From an uncultured Lachnospiraceae bacterium (lineage in GTDB: Bacteria; Bacillota; Clostridia; Lachnospirales; Lachnospiraceae): 40,686 bases of DNA. Below, in pieces: positions 1 to 8,354 of this stretch. Under the pieces are notes generated by a model, which did not search any database, was not told where the DNA came from, and worked only from the letters and a program-made list of their open reading frames with translations. Position numbers and translations under genes: made by a program. Position 1 is the first letter of the stretch; every line of letters begins with the position of its first letter. The stretch spans positions 1-40,686 of the forward strand of contig ONCT01000024.1 of assembly GCA_900316395.1 (NCBI GenBank), given 5' to 3'.

Positions 1-1768
1 CATGAGTGTTAGCTGACCTTAATATAATGGCTATATCAGAATATGTAATATCTCTAAGCTTAGGCTCTCCATTCTCCATTACCGTTACCTGATACTTCGA
101 ATCCACCAGTTCTCTTATTCGCTCCGCAATAACTGTTGCTTCTAAGGCCCTTGAATTATCATATTCCGAATCTTCTGCAGCTACATCCTGCTTATCCATA
201 ATAAGAAGCTCGACCTGCGAATCATCACGATTACCATATGTTAATTTAGCACCAAAATTAAGCTTCACATCATCATTATATTCTATTCCACCACTTTGCT
301 TCGTCATTAGGTTGAAGAATACATTATTAACGAAGGTAAGAACCTCATCTCTACTTCTGAAGTTCTCCTTAAGATTGAAGGCTGTCCCATTATCAGGACT
401 ATTCATATAGTCCTCATATTTGCCAACAAATATCTCTGGCTTGGCCATACGAAAGCCATATATACTTTGCTTAACATCTCCTACCATAAATAGATTCTTA
501 TCATTAGATAATGCCTTAAGAATCTCTTCCTGCAAATCATTAACATCCTGGTATTCATCAACCATTACTTCATTGAAGGTCTCTCTTATAGCCCTTGCTC
601 TGTCAGTTAACTCCTTTGTGACAGGGTCAACTAAGATGTTAAGAGCCATCCTCTCTATATCATTGAAAGTACGAACATTACTATCTTCCTTAAGCCTCTC
701 ATACTCATCCATTACCTCTTCCACAAAGTCAATTATGGCAAATACATATCTTGAACTCTCAATACATTCTTTGATAATGTCTGCAGAATTCATTTTCTGA
801 AGCTTGGCTAAGGCTTCGTTGTATGCGTCTAATATTGAATTGAATCTATTCTGAAGCTCTTTAATAAAACTACTATCTAAATCCTTAGCTAGTGCTCCCT
901 TAAATCCTGCACCTAGCTTCTTAGCCTTCTCATAGTTTAGAGAAGAATCTAACATTTCTTCATAGGAAGCGTAAGAGCATAGCAGGCTCAGAGTATCCTT
1001 CATCCCCTGAGTACATACTTCAATCTTATTGGCCTTATCTCCATCCCTATAATAAGCTCTGCATAGTTCAAGAAAAGCCTCTGACATTTCAATTATTGTC
1101 TGACACTCTTCCTTCCTTTGAATATGCATTTCATCTAGCCATTCAATATCATTAAGCCTTGTTCCCTCCTTAATAATATAAGGCTTTCTAATGCTGTCTA
1201 GCCATTCCTTTGGCCACGGAAATGCTTCTGCTCTCCTGTAAATGTTACTAATTAATGAAGAGAAGCTTGTAAAGTCATTCCTGTCAATATATAGCTTCAT
1301 CATATCCTTAAAGTCGTGATTGTCTTCTCCCTCAAAGCTACTATCAAGCACATTATCAACTGCTTCCTGAAACAAAAGCTTGCCTTCATTCTCGTCACAT
1401 ATTCGAAATGACGGGTCGATTCCAATATCGTTAAAATTATCTCTTACGAAATTACCACAGAAGCTGTCAATGGTAGAAATGTTAGCATTAGCAATTAAAG
1501 TATTCTGACGAATAAGATATTCATTATCCGGATCTTCTTTAATCTTCTCATCAATGGCACGACGAATCTTCTCCTTCATCTCCCTTGCAGCTGCCTTGGT
1601 AAATGTAACTACAAGTAGCTCATCAATCTCAACCTTATCCTCTATTATCTTAGTAATAATGCGTTCAACTAATACAGCAGTCTTACCTGAACCTGCTGCG
1701 GCTGACACTAATATATTATTACCTCTTTTTTCAATAACACCCTTCTGGTCTTTAGTCCATTTAGGCAT
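1..1768 (-). CDS. addA: AddA helicase-nuclease, N-terminal half (cut by window edge)
   Basis: ATP-dependent helicase/nuclease subunit A, the UvrD-like motor of AddAB, which processes double-strand breaks for RecA recombination. About 589 residues are present; family members are about 1200, so the C-terminal helicase and RecB-type nuclease parts lie beyond position 1. Translation from ATG 1766-1768 starts MPKWTKDQKGVIEKRG, has Walker A AAAGSGKT at about residues 23-30, a helicase motif II VDEYQDVND near residue 402, and GDVKQSIYGFR shortly after. The start is 19 bp after the addB stop with a GAGGAAT ribosome site, so addB and addA are one operon. No frameshift is seen in the visible part. The identification is very secure. 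Confidence 0.95.
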   Translation of the reverse strand, partial: MPKWTKDQKGVIEKRGNNILVSAAAGSGKTAVLVERIITKIIEDKVEIDELLVVTFTKAAAREMKEKIRRAIDEKIKEDPDNEYLIRQNTLIANANISTIDSFCGNFVRDNFNDIGIDPSFRICDENEGKLLFQEAVDNVLDSSFEGEDNHDFKDMMKLYIDRNDFTSFSSLISNIYRRAEAFPWPKEWLDSIRKPYIIKEGTRLNDIEWLDEMHIQRKEECQTIIEMSEAFLELCRAYYRDGDKANKIEVCTQGMKDTLSLLCSYASYEEMLDSSLNYEKAKKLGAGFKGALAKDLDSSFIKELQNRFNSILDAYNEALAKLQKMNSADIIKECIESSRYVFAIIDFVEEVMDEYERLKEDSNVRTFNDIERMALNILVDPVTKELTDRARAIRETFNEVMVDEYQDVNDLQEEILKALSNDKNLFMVGDVKQSIYGFRMAKPEIFVGKYEDYMNSPDNGTAFNLKENFRSRDEVLTFVNNVFFNLMTKQSGGIEYNDDVKLNFGAKLTYGNRDDSQVELLIMDKQDVAAEDSEYDNSRALEATVIAERIRELVDSKYQVTVMENGEPKLRDITYSDIAIILRSANTH

Positions 1769-1787
1769 AATAATTCCTCACTTATAA

Positions 1788-4700
1788 TTATTCTTCTGAT
1801 ACTTCTTCTCCATCTCTAATAAGACTAATAATGTTCTTATCACTGGCATCTATATATTTCGCATTAACAAATCCCGGCTGTCTTATATCGAATTCGCACA
1901 CCTTAGAATATGGGCAGTACTTACATCCCTCATTCTTCTTATGCATTGGACTTGCATCTATCTTGCCAGCATACATATCACTTCCTATTTGCTGCATCTT
2001 ATGAAGTACATGTCCTTCAATTGTTCTGTAATCGTCAAGACTAATACAATTAGAATGTGCTCCAAAGTCTCCATTCTTCTTAGTATCAAAGCATGCATAT
2101 AATGATTTGTATCCACCCTCTGATTCTTCTGTGTAATTAGTATCTAAATGCTTTGCAACATCCTGTGACAAATTCTCTGGCTTAATCAAACCATCGTTAT
2201 CCATTTCCTGACACTCTGGTTTTACTTCATCAACGAATAACCCCTTAGGCCTCATCTCTTTTTTAATCTCATCCTCGAGACCTTCCTTAAGTTCTTCTAG
2301 TTCAAGAATTGGGTCCTTAATTCCATAGTAGAACATTGCAGAGGGTTTGACTTCTTTATCATATTTTGAAGATAGTCCTTCAACAGATGCATGTAGATAA
2401 TATATAAGCTGAAGCTGAAGACCGTTATATATGTCACCATAGTCAATCTTATTATTACCCGACTTATAATCAATTATTTTGACAAAAACCTTGTCCTCTT
2501 CTTCGCACAAATCTAATCTGTCAATTCGTCCATCAAGGACCATATCCTTACCATTATCAAGAGTTATCTTAAGATCCTTAGGGCTTGCAATTTTATCAAG
2601 CTTTACTTCGAATCTCTTAGGTTCAAAATGTGAATTCCTAGCCTGGTCTCTTAGGATGTCAATAGTCTTAATCATGGTAGTCATGATTCTTTCCTTGGTG
2701 AACAAATCCTTAGGTGTATCAAGAAGCTTAATTCGCTCATATCCTTCGTAGACTGTATCACAGGCGCCACTTAATATCTCTCTACTTTTTTCATCTGATA
2801 CTCCTCTAAAACTTTCCCCTTCATTATTAAGCTGGATAGAGAATTCTTTCAGGATATCATGATATACATTTCCAAAGTCCCTTGCATCAAGCTTGTTATT
2901 CTCTCTCTCGTTAATATTAAGACAGTATTGCAGGAAATATCTATAAGCACATCTTCTGTAGCTCTCAAGCTTAGATACGCTACCAACAGGACTATCGGAA
3001 TGGGCCAGCTTATCATATAGCTGCTTTTCTACCTTCTCCTCGTTGTGATAGAAGAAGGCGCCCTTAAGCACATTTTCAAGAGCAGTAATGTCATTAGACT
3101 TAAGAAACTTAAGAAGACTAATTGTTGCTTCAAGGTCGCTTACTTCCTGCAGCGTAGTCTTACTTACATCAATATTGTCATGACCTGCTTCGTGAACAAG
3201 ATGACGCAGTGCTGCGGATACATACATTGATGAAGACTCCGTGGATACAAGCCAGTCAGTGGCTGACAGTTCACCAGCATTTTCTATCGTAGTATTACCA
3301 AATAGCTCACTCAATTCATTTACCAGATATGACTTATTAAGCGGCTTAGCCTCGTTGTCATTAACAGCATAAGTAATGCACAGCTTCTCACTAGCCTTAG
3401 TCAGAATCATATACACATAGAATCGCTGCATAAATGATTTCTCCCGGTCGGTAGGTGCAAGAAGCACATCCTTCTTACTTAAGAATTCCTTCAAATGTAT
3501 CCTCTCACTCTGAGATATGATTCCACTGCTGTTATAGGTTGCAGGAATGGCACCATCATTAACTCCCATAAGATACATAACCTTAGGCTCATGGTATCTT
3601 GTACGCTCCAAATCACCAATAAGAACGCAGTCATTAGACATAGGAATTGTAGCAATCTTAGCCCCTTCGCAGGCAGAGAGCATTATCTCAACATACTCCT
3701 TTGTGCCTATTTCCTCGCCCTCAAGCAAGGCAACCATCTTATCTAAGATAGAGATAATCACCTTGTATATCTGAGAGTATTCTTTCGCCTTGATTTCATC
3801 ACCTGCGGCCTCTAAGGCCTTACCCTTCTCATTAAGCTTAGCTTCAACATTATAATCTAATAGCAACTGATACAGGGCCGTCGAAATTGCTCTAACATCA
3901 GTACAACCATTTACACTGTTATAGAAATCCACTAGTGGCTTAGCAAACCTCTGACGAATGTCATTTACCATTGGAAGCCTTCCGTCAAATGCTCTTGGCT
4001 CGTAGATAAATTCAATACTATAGGCCTTAACGCCTCTAACCTTAGATGCATACAGATAATTATCTAATATATCAACCTCTTGAATTGTGATGTCGGTTAG
4101 GTTACACCTCATAAAATGCATTACGCTGTCAGTAGAGAAATTATACTCAACAATCATAAATGCACTTCTAATGAATTCAATAATTGGATGGAACACCACA
4201 CTGGTACTGCTATCAATATAGAAAGGTATATTATACCTACCGAAGATTTCCTCAAAATGATTCTTGTAGGTCTCAAGACTGGCAGCGCATATGGCAATGT
4301 CCTTATACCTTCTGCCTCCCTCTCTAATATCCTTAGCTATTGAAGCTGCAACATATTCAATCTCAAGTCTTGGATTATTAAGGCAGTGTATCTTGAAGCT
4401 GTCCCCAATCTCTTCTGCTGAAAATGTGGTTTTGTCTCCAGGCCTGAATAGATGTCTTTCAATAAAATCAATGGCTCCACCCTCTGTCAACCTGTGATTC
4501 TTGTCAAGAAGAATTGCATCCCCAATTTCAACGTTACACATTTCACAGATGCGCCTTGTTCTTGCAATCATATTCTTACTCATGGCGAATAATTCGTATT
4601 CCTTAATATCGCCATAAAGCGCCTCTCTGCTATCCATAGTTACTACAACATAAGACTTATTGATTCTAGGAAGCATGGTCTTAAGAAGCTCATTTTGCAG

Positions 4701-5327
4701 AGGTGTAAAACCAGTAAAGCCATCAAACACGAACTCGCTATCATTAAGAAATGTAGAATCCTCAATCACCTCGTTAAGTCTGACAAGAAGACCCTCTGCA
4801 GTAATATATCTATCCTTAATAAATTCCTCGTAGGCATTATAAATAATTGAGATATCACAAGCCTTCCTCTTAAAGGAATCACTAAGCTCTCCCTCATCAA
4901 CAATACTCTTAAAATCATTAGCACTAATATTGTATTGAGCAAGCTCCGATATGAAGGACTTAATCTCAGATATGTAGCCAGCCTTATTAATACCGCGGCC
5001 AAGAACCTGCAGCTTGTCCTTATGGTCCATAGAAAGCTTGCGAATAAGAAGATTCTTACCTGTCTCCTCTAAGATATCAAGTGTCTCAATACCCAACTCG
5101 TCGAAGACCCTGTATGCTAAGCGATTAAAGCTTAGCACATCTATATTCATAATCACATTATCAGGATGAAGACTTACTAATTCCTTCTGTGTCTGCAGGG
5201 TATTCTGCTCTGGCACAATAATAATATACTTACGCTTAGGATTAGCCATAGACTCTTCAATTATTCTATTGTAAATGTATGTTGACTTGCCCGTTCCAGA
5301 GCTACCAACAATAAACTGTAGTGCCAT
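1788..5327 (-). CDS. addB: AddB helicase-nuclease subunit
   Basis: ATP-dependent helicase/deoxyribonuclease subunit B (1179 aa, usual family length), partner of AddA in end resection at double-strand breaks. The N-terminus has Walker A GSSGTGKST at residues 8-16. The C-terminal nuclease domain shows the DYK catalytic motif in IIDYKSG. The Fe-S cluster cysteines are visible: one in SYRRCAYRYFLQY and three in the CxxCxxxxxC arrangement at residues 1135, 1138 and 1144 (CKYCPYSKVC). ATG 5325-5327 follows an AAAGGAAA ribosome site. It is the first gene of the addB-addA operon and appears to use a promoter embedded in the terminator of the upstream smsB gene. The requirement for an Fe-S cluster is notable because the neighbouring operon makes Fe-S clusters. 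Confidence 0.96.
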   Translation of the reverse strand: MALQFIVGSSGTGKSTYIYNRIIEESMANPKRKYIIIVPEQNTLQTQKELVSLHPDNVIMNIDVLSFNRLAYRVFDELGIETLDILEETGKNLLIRKLSMDHKDKLQVLGRGINKAGYISEIKSFISELAQYNISANDFKSIVDEGELSDSFKRKACDISIIYNAYEEFIKDRYITAEGLLVRLNEVIEDSTFLNDSEFVFDGFTGFTPLQNELLKTMLPRINKSYVVVTMDSREALYGDIKEYELFAMSKNMIARTRRICEMCNVEIGDAILLDKNHRLTEGGAIDFIERHLFRPGDKTTFSAEEIGDSFKIHCLNNPRLEIEYVAASIAKDIREGGRRYKDIAICAASLETYKNHFEEIFGRYNIPFYIDSSTSVVFHPIIEFIRSAFMIVEYNFSTDSVMHFMRCNLTDITIQEVDILDNYLYASKVRGVKAYSIEFIYEPRAFDGRLPMVNDIRQRFAKPLVDFYNSVNGCTDVRAISTALYQLLLDYNVEAKLNEKGKALEAAGDEIKAKEYSQIYKVIISILDKMVALLEGEEIGTKEYVEIMLSACEGAKIATIPMSNDCVLIGDLERTRYHEPKVMYLMGVNDGAIPATYNSSGIISQSERIHLKEFLSKKDVLLAPTDREKSFMQRFYVYMILTKASEKLCITYAVNDNEAKPLNKSYLVNELSELFGNTTIENAGELSATDWLVSTESSSMYVSAALRHLVHEAGHDNIDVSKTTLQEVSDLEATISLLKFLKSNDITALENVLKGAFFYHNEEKVEKQLYDKLAHSDSPVGSVSKLESYRRCAYRYFLQYCLNINERENNKLDARDFGNVYHDILKEFSIQLNNEGESFRGVSDEKSREILSGACDTVYEGYERIKLLDTPKDLFTKERIMTTMIKTIDILRDQARNSHFEPKRFEVKLDKIASPKDLKITLDNGKDMVLDGRIDRLDLCEEEDKVFVKIIDYKSGNNKIDYGDIYNGLQLQLIYYLHASVEGLSSKYDKEVKPSAMFYYGIKDPILELEELKEGLEDEIKKEMRPKGLFVDEVKPECQEMDNDGLIKPENLSQDVAKHLDTNYTEESEGGYKSLYACFDTKKNGDFGAHSNCISLDDYRTIEGHVLHKMQQIGSDMYAGKIDASPMHKKNEGCKYCPYSKVCEFDIRQPGFVNAKYIDASDKNIISLIRDGEEVSEE

Positions 5328-5355
5328 AGGGTTTCCTTTCCTGAAAATATATACT

Positions 5356-5383
5356 AAAAAAGGGATATATATGTATATCCCTT
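5356..5383 (-). terminator. Rho-independent terminator of the ilvE-smsC-smsB operon
   Basis: On the minus strand a perfect 10-bp stem (AAGGGATATA / TATATCCCTT) with a 4-nt loop is followed directly by a T run. It starts 16 bases after the smsB stop codon. The stem contains the likely -10 box of the addB promoter. Confidence 0.85.
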
Positions 5384-5394
5384 AGTTAAGTCAA
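5366..5394 (-). promoter_or_regulatory. Probable sigma-A promoter for addB-addA
   Basis: Minus-strand -35 TTGACT (5389-5394), 17-bp spacer, -10 TATATA (5366-5371). The -10 and spacer lie inside the terminator hairpin of the preceding operon, leaving about 35 bases to the addB start. It is the best match in the short gap between the two genes, but the -10 is AT repeat sequence and may be fortuitous. Confidence 0.5.
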
Positions 5395-5398
5395 ATTG

Positions 5399-6316
5399 TT
5401 ATTTGAGGAAGCCGTTAATGATTTGTTCTTCGGCTTCGGCTTCAGTTAAGCCTAGTGTCATGAGCTTAATTAGCTGCTCTCCTGCAATCTTGCCGATGGC
5501 AGCTTCATGGATTAGGCTTGCATCAATGTTATTAGCATTAAGTGCCGGTTGTGCATTGACAATTGCATCATCCATAATAATGGCATCACACTCACTGTGT
5601 CCCGAGCAGGCAGTGTTACCTGCTATTGTTGAGAAGAACTCCTGCTTGGATGTATCTCTTGCAACTGACCTTGAGATGACATTAGTTGATGAGTTCTCTC
5701 CATTGAGCTCTACAATAAAGTCTGTCTTGGCATGTTGCTTGCCATGAGTCATAATGCTTTCCTTGACCTCGAAGTAGGCATCCTTCTTAAGATAACCCTT
5801 AGTTACTCTGTCAGTAGAATCGATACCCTTAATCTGAGCAGACTCCATAATCATTACAGCTCCTTCATCAAGGTAGCATACTGTTTCAGGATTCATAACA
5901 TTCTCACCATTGCCATCACCCTCACCGTAATGCTTCTCAACATATTTAACCTTGGCATTCTTCTCTAGGTGAAATGTGTGGATGCCTGCATGCTTGGATG
6001 TATCAACGCCACAATTATGAATTCCACATCCTGCAACAATAGTTACATCAGCACCTTCGCCAACAAAGAAATCATTATATACACATTCCTGCAGACCACT
6101 TTCACTTAAGACAACAGGAATATGAACGCTCTCATTAACTGTTCCAGGCTTAATGATAATATCGATTCCGTCCTTATCGTCTTTGCTGACAATGTCAATA
6201 TTGGCAGTTGTGTTGCGGCTGTCAAGTTTGCCGTTAGTTCTTATATTATACGCACCTTCTGGAACGCCATGAAGGTCAGCGACTTCTTTTAATATATTCT
6301 TCTGTATTGCATCCAT
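5399..6316 (-). CDS. SufB/SufD-like Fe-S scaffold subunit of a minimal SUF system (SmsB type)
   Basis: SufB/SufD-family protein of 305 aa, expected to act with the adjacent SufC-like ATPase in building Fe-S clusters in the cytosol. Family features are the beta-helix core (HAGIHTFHLEKNAKVKYVEKH) and the SufBD C-terminal signature around DASLIHEAAIGKIAGEQLIK and GLTEAEAEEQIINGFL. It is much shorter than SufB (about 470 aa) or SufD (about 420 aa). No second SufB/D, SufS, SufU or SufE is nearby. A lone short SufB-like protein plus SufC matches the SUF-like minimal (SmsCB) systems described in archaea and anaerobic bacteria. Cysteines in AGCGIHNCGVD and NTACSGHSECD are candidate cluster ligands; which ones bind is inference. 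It starts 18 bp after smsC with an AGAGGT ribosome site and is the last gene before the terminator. Confidence 0.88.
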   Translation of the reverse strand: MDAIQKNILKEVADLHGVPEGAYNIRTNGKLDSRNTTANIDIVSKDDKDGIDIIIKPGTVNESVHIPVVLSESGLQECVYNDFFVGEGADVTIVAGCGIHNCGVDTSKHAGIHTFHLEKNAKVKYVEKHYGEGDGNGENVMNPETVCYLDEGAVMIMESAQIKGIDSTDRVTKGYLKKDAYFEVKESIMTHGKQHAKTDFIVELNGENSSTNVISRSVARDTSKQEFFSTIAGNTACSGHSECDAIIMDDAIVNAQPALNANNIDASLIHEAAIGKIAGEQLIKLMTLGLTEAEAEEQIINGFLK

Positions 6317-6334
6317 ATTTTTACCTCTTACAAT

Positions 6335-7072
6335 CTAGTCTAAAGCATCCTCTAACGGCTTGCATGGCTTAGATGTGTTGTTGGTGCCTAGTAGCTTAGG
6401 GAGAACTTCATCCTTAGAGCCATAGTGCATTAGATTACCGTCAGATAGAACTATAATCTTATCTGCTATATCAAGGATTCTCTCCTGATGGGAAATGATA
6501 ATTATAGTGCCATCTATTGCATCACGCATTTTCTCGAATACATGAATTAAGCTCTTGAAACTCCATAAATCAATTCCAGCTTCTGGCTCGTCGAAGATAG
6601 AGACCTTAGTTCCTCTTGCTCTAATCATTGCAATCTCTATTCTCTTAAGCTCGCCACCAGACAACTTACCATTAAGCTCACGGTCAACGTAATCTCTAGC
6701 GCATAGTCCTACTTCTGAGAGCAGGTCGCATACTTCATTAATGCTAAGGTTCTTACCTGCTGCAAGACAGATCAAATCCTTAACAGTAAGTCCCTTAAAA
6801 TGGACAGGTTGTTGAAATGCGAATGATATCCCTGCATTAGCTCTCTCAGTAATAGACATATTAGTTATATCTACGCCATCAAGAATAATCTGACCACTAG
6901 TTGGTGTAAGAATACCTGCAATAATCTTAGCCAATGTAGATTTACCTCCACCATTAGGTCCTGTTATTGCTACAAAATGATCATCTATTGTTAGAGAGAT
7001 ATCTCTTAATATTTCCTTAGAATCATCTATCTCGTCACTAACTTCATAAGAGATATTTTTAAGTTCTAACAT
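6335..7072 (-). CDS. SufC-like ATPase of a minimal Fe-S assembly system (SmsC type)
   Basis: ABC-type ATPase of 245 aa, the usual SufC length, energising Fe-S scaffold assembly; it is not a transporter component. Visible motifs are Walker A GPNGGGKST near residue 40, signature LSGGELKRIEIA, Walker B VSIFDEPEAGID, and the switch histidine in IISHQERIL. GGELKR and EPEAGID are typical of SufC. The gene lies between ilvE (18 bp) and the SufB-like gene (18 bp) and starts at ATG 7070-7072 behind AAGGAG. The three genes form one transcription unit. The alternative of an orphan ABC importer ATPase is unlikely given the SufB-like partner. Confidence 0.92.
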   Translation of the reverse strand: MLELKNISYEVSDEIDDSKEILRDISLTIDDHFVAITGPNGGGKSTLAKIIAGILTPTSGQIILDGVDITNMSITERANAGISFAFQQPVHFKGLTVKDLICLAAGKNLSINEVCDLLSEVGLCARDYVDRELNGKLSGGELKRIEIAMIRARGTKVSIFDEPEAGIDLWSFKSLIHVFEKMRDAIDGTIIIISHQERILDIADKIIVLSDGNLMHYGSKDEVLPKLLGTNNTSKPCKPLEDALD

Positions 7073-7090
7073 GTATAGTCTCCTTAATAA

Positions 7091-8155
7091 TTATAATTCA
7101 ACAGTCCAGTTGTACTTATCCTCAAGCTTGCCCCATTGAATTCCTGTAAGTGTATCGTATAGCTTCTGTGTGAGCTCACCTGTCTTAGAGTCGTTAATTA
7201 CAACTACATCATCCTTGTACTTAAGCTCTCCAACAGGAGAAATAACAGCAGCTGTTCCTGTACCGAATACTTCCTCTAATGTGCCGTCATGTCCTGCCTT
7301 CATTATAGTCTCAATAGCAATCTTCTCTTCATGAACCTTGTAGCCCCAATCCTTAAGAATTGTAATCATAGAATCACGAGTTACACCAGGAAGAACAGTT
7401 CCTTCAATTGGAGCTGTATATATCTCACCGTCAATCTTGAACATGATATTCATTGTTCCAACTTCTTCAACATATTTCTTCTCTTCACCATCAAGCCACA
7501 ATACCTGTGTATATCCCTGCTTCTCAGCCTTAACCTGTCCTAAGATAGAACCTGCGTAGTTACCACCACATTTTGTAAATCCTGTTCCACCCTTAACTGC
7601 ACGAACAAGCTCGTCCTCAACAAGAATCTTAACTGGATCAAGGCCTGTAGGATAATAAGCTCCAACAGGGCAGCATATAACGATAAACTTATAGCTTGTT
7701 GCCATATGCACTCCTAAGGATGCCTCTGTTGCGAACATAAATGGACGGATGTAAAGTGAAGTATCCTCTGCATCAGGAACCCAGTCCTTCTCAACCTTAA
7801 CTAATTCCTCAACAGCCTGAACAAAATCCTCTTCAGGAAATGCTGGCATACAAAGTCTCTCGTTAGACTTAATCATTCTCTTGGCATTCATGTCAGGTCT
7901 AAATAGTTGAATCTTGCCATCAGCTCTTCTATATGCCTTAAGTCCTTCGAATGTCTCCTGCGCATAGTGAAGAACAACACACTGTGGTGCAAGCTCAATT
8001 GGCTTTAAAGGAGTAATTCTGGCATCATGCCAACCCTGATCTACATCCCAGTCACACACATACATATAGTCCGTCATGTATTTACCGAAGCCAAGTGCTC
8101 CATGAAAATCTGGTTTCTCCTTAAGTGTTGTTGCTTTCTCAAATCTAATATCCAT
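7091..8155 (-). CDS. ilvE: Branched-chain amino acid aminotransferase
   Basis: PLP-dependent fold-type IV transaminase (354 aa) exchanging amino groups between glutamate and the 2-oxo acids of Leu, Ile and Val. Family features are HYAQETFEGLKAYR, FRPDMNAKRM, GTGFTKCGGNYAGS (expected to hold the PLP lysine), the VEEVGTMNIMF segment, and GTAAVISPVG near the C-terminus. A longer frame begins eight codons upstream at 8179. I place the start at ATG 8153-8155 because GGAGG lies 10 nt before it and the upstream ATG has no ribosome site. It is first in an operon with the minimal SUF pair. Co-transcription of ilvE with Fe-S assembly may reflect the Fe-S dehydratases of branched-chain synthesis, but that is inference. 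Confidence 0.95.
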   Translation of the reverse strand: MDIRFEKATTLKEKPDFHGALGFGKYMTDYMYVCDWDVDQGWHDARITPLKPIELAPQCVVLHYAQETFEGLKAYRRADGKIQLFRPDMNAKRMIKSNERLCMPAFPEEDFVQAVEELVKVEKDWVPDAEDTSLYIRPFMFATEASLGVHMATSYKFIVICCPVGAYYPTGLDPVKILVEDELVRAVKGGTGFTKCGGNYAGSILGQVKAEKQGYTQVLWLDGEEKKYVEEVGTMNIMFKIDGEIYTAPIEGTVLPGVTRDSMITILKDWGYKVHEEKIAIETIMKAGHDGTLEEVFGTGTAAVISPVGELKYKDDVVVINDSKTGELTQKLYDTLTGIQWGKLEDKYNWTVEL

Positions 8156-8207
8156 TGTAATTAATCCTCCATTAATCATTAAATATATAGTAATCCCTAA
8201 TTTCTAT

Positions 8208-8236
8208 ATTATATAGAAAAACCATACTAATTGCAA
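8208..8236 (-). promoter_or_regulatory. Promoter of the ilvE-smsC-smsB operon with overlapping palindrome
   Basis: Minus-strand -35 TTGCAA (8231-8236), 17-bp spacer, -10 TATAAT (8208-8213). A perfect dyad with 9-bp arms, TTTCTATAT-T-ATATAGAAA at 8201-8219, covers the -10, so a repressor could bind here. No T-box-like leader was recognised between the promoter and ilvE. Confidence 0.65.
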
Positions 8237-8310
8237 TAATTCTATGCTCAACTCACAAAAAAGCGTGTATATTTCTATTCTTAATATTTCTTTTATGGCA
8301 TACTAAAATA

Positions 8311-8319
8311 TGGTATAAT
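8311..8319 (+). promoter_or_regulatory. Extended -10 promoter of the tandem surface-protein genes
   Basis: TGG-TATAAT (TG at 8311-8312, -10 at 8314-8319) lies 36 bases before the first surface-protein start. The -35 position holds only TTTTAT, so this reads as an extended -10 promoter. A small inverted repeat TCTAG...CTAGA (8322-8337) follows the expected start point. Confidence 0.5.
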
Positions 8320-8354
8320 TTTCTAGGAATGTCTAGACTTAGGGGTATTTGAAA

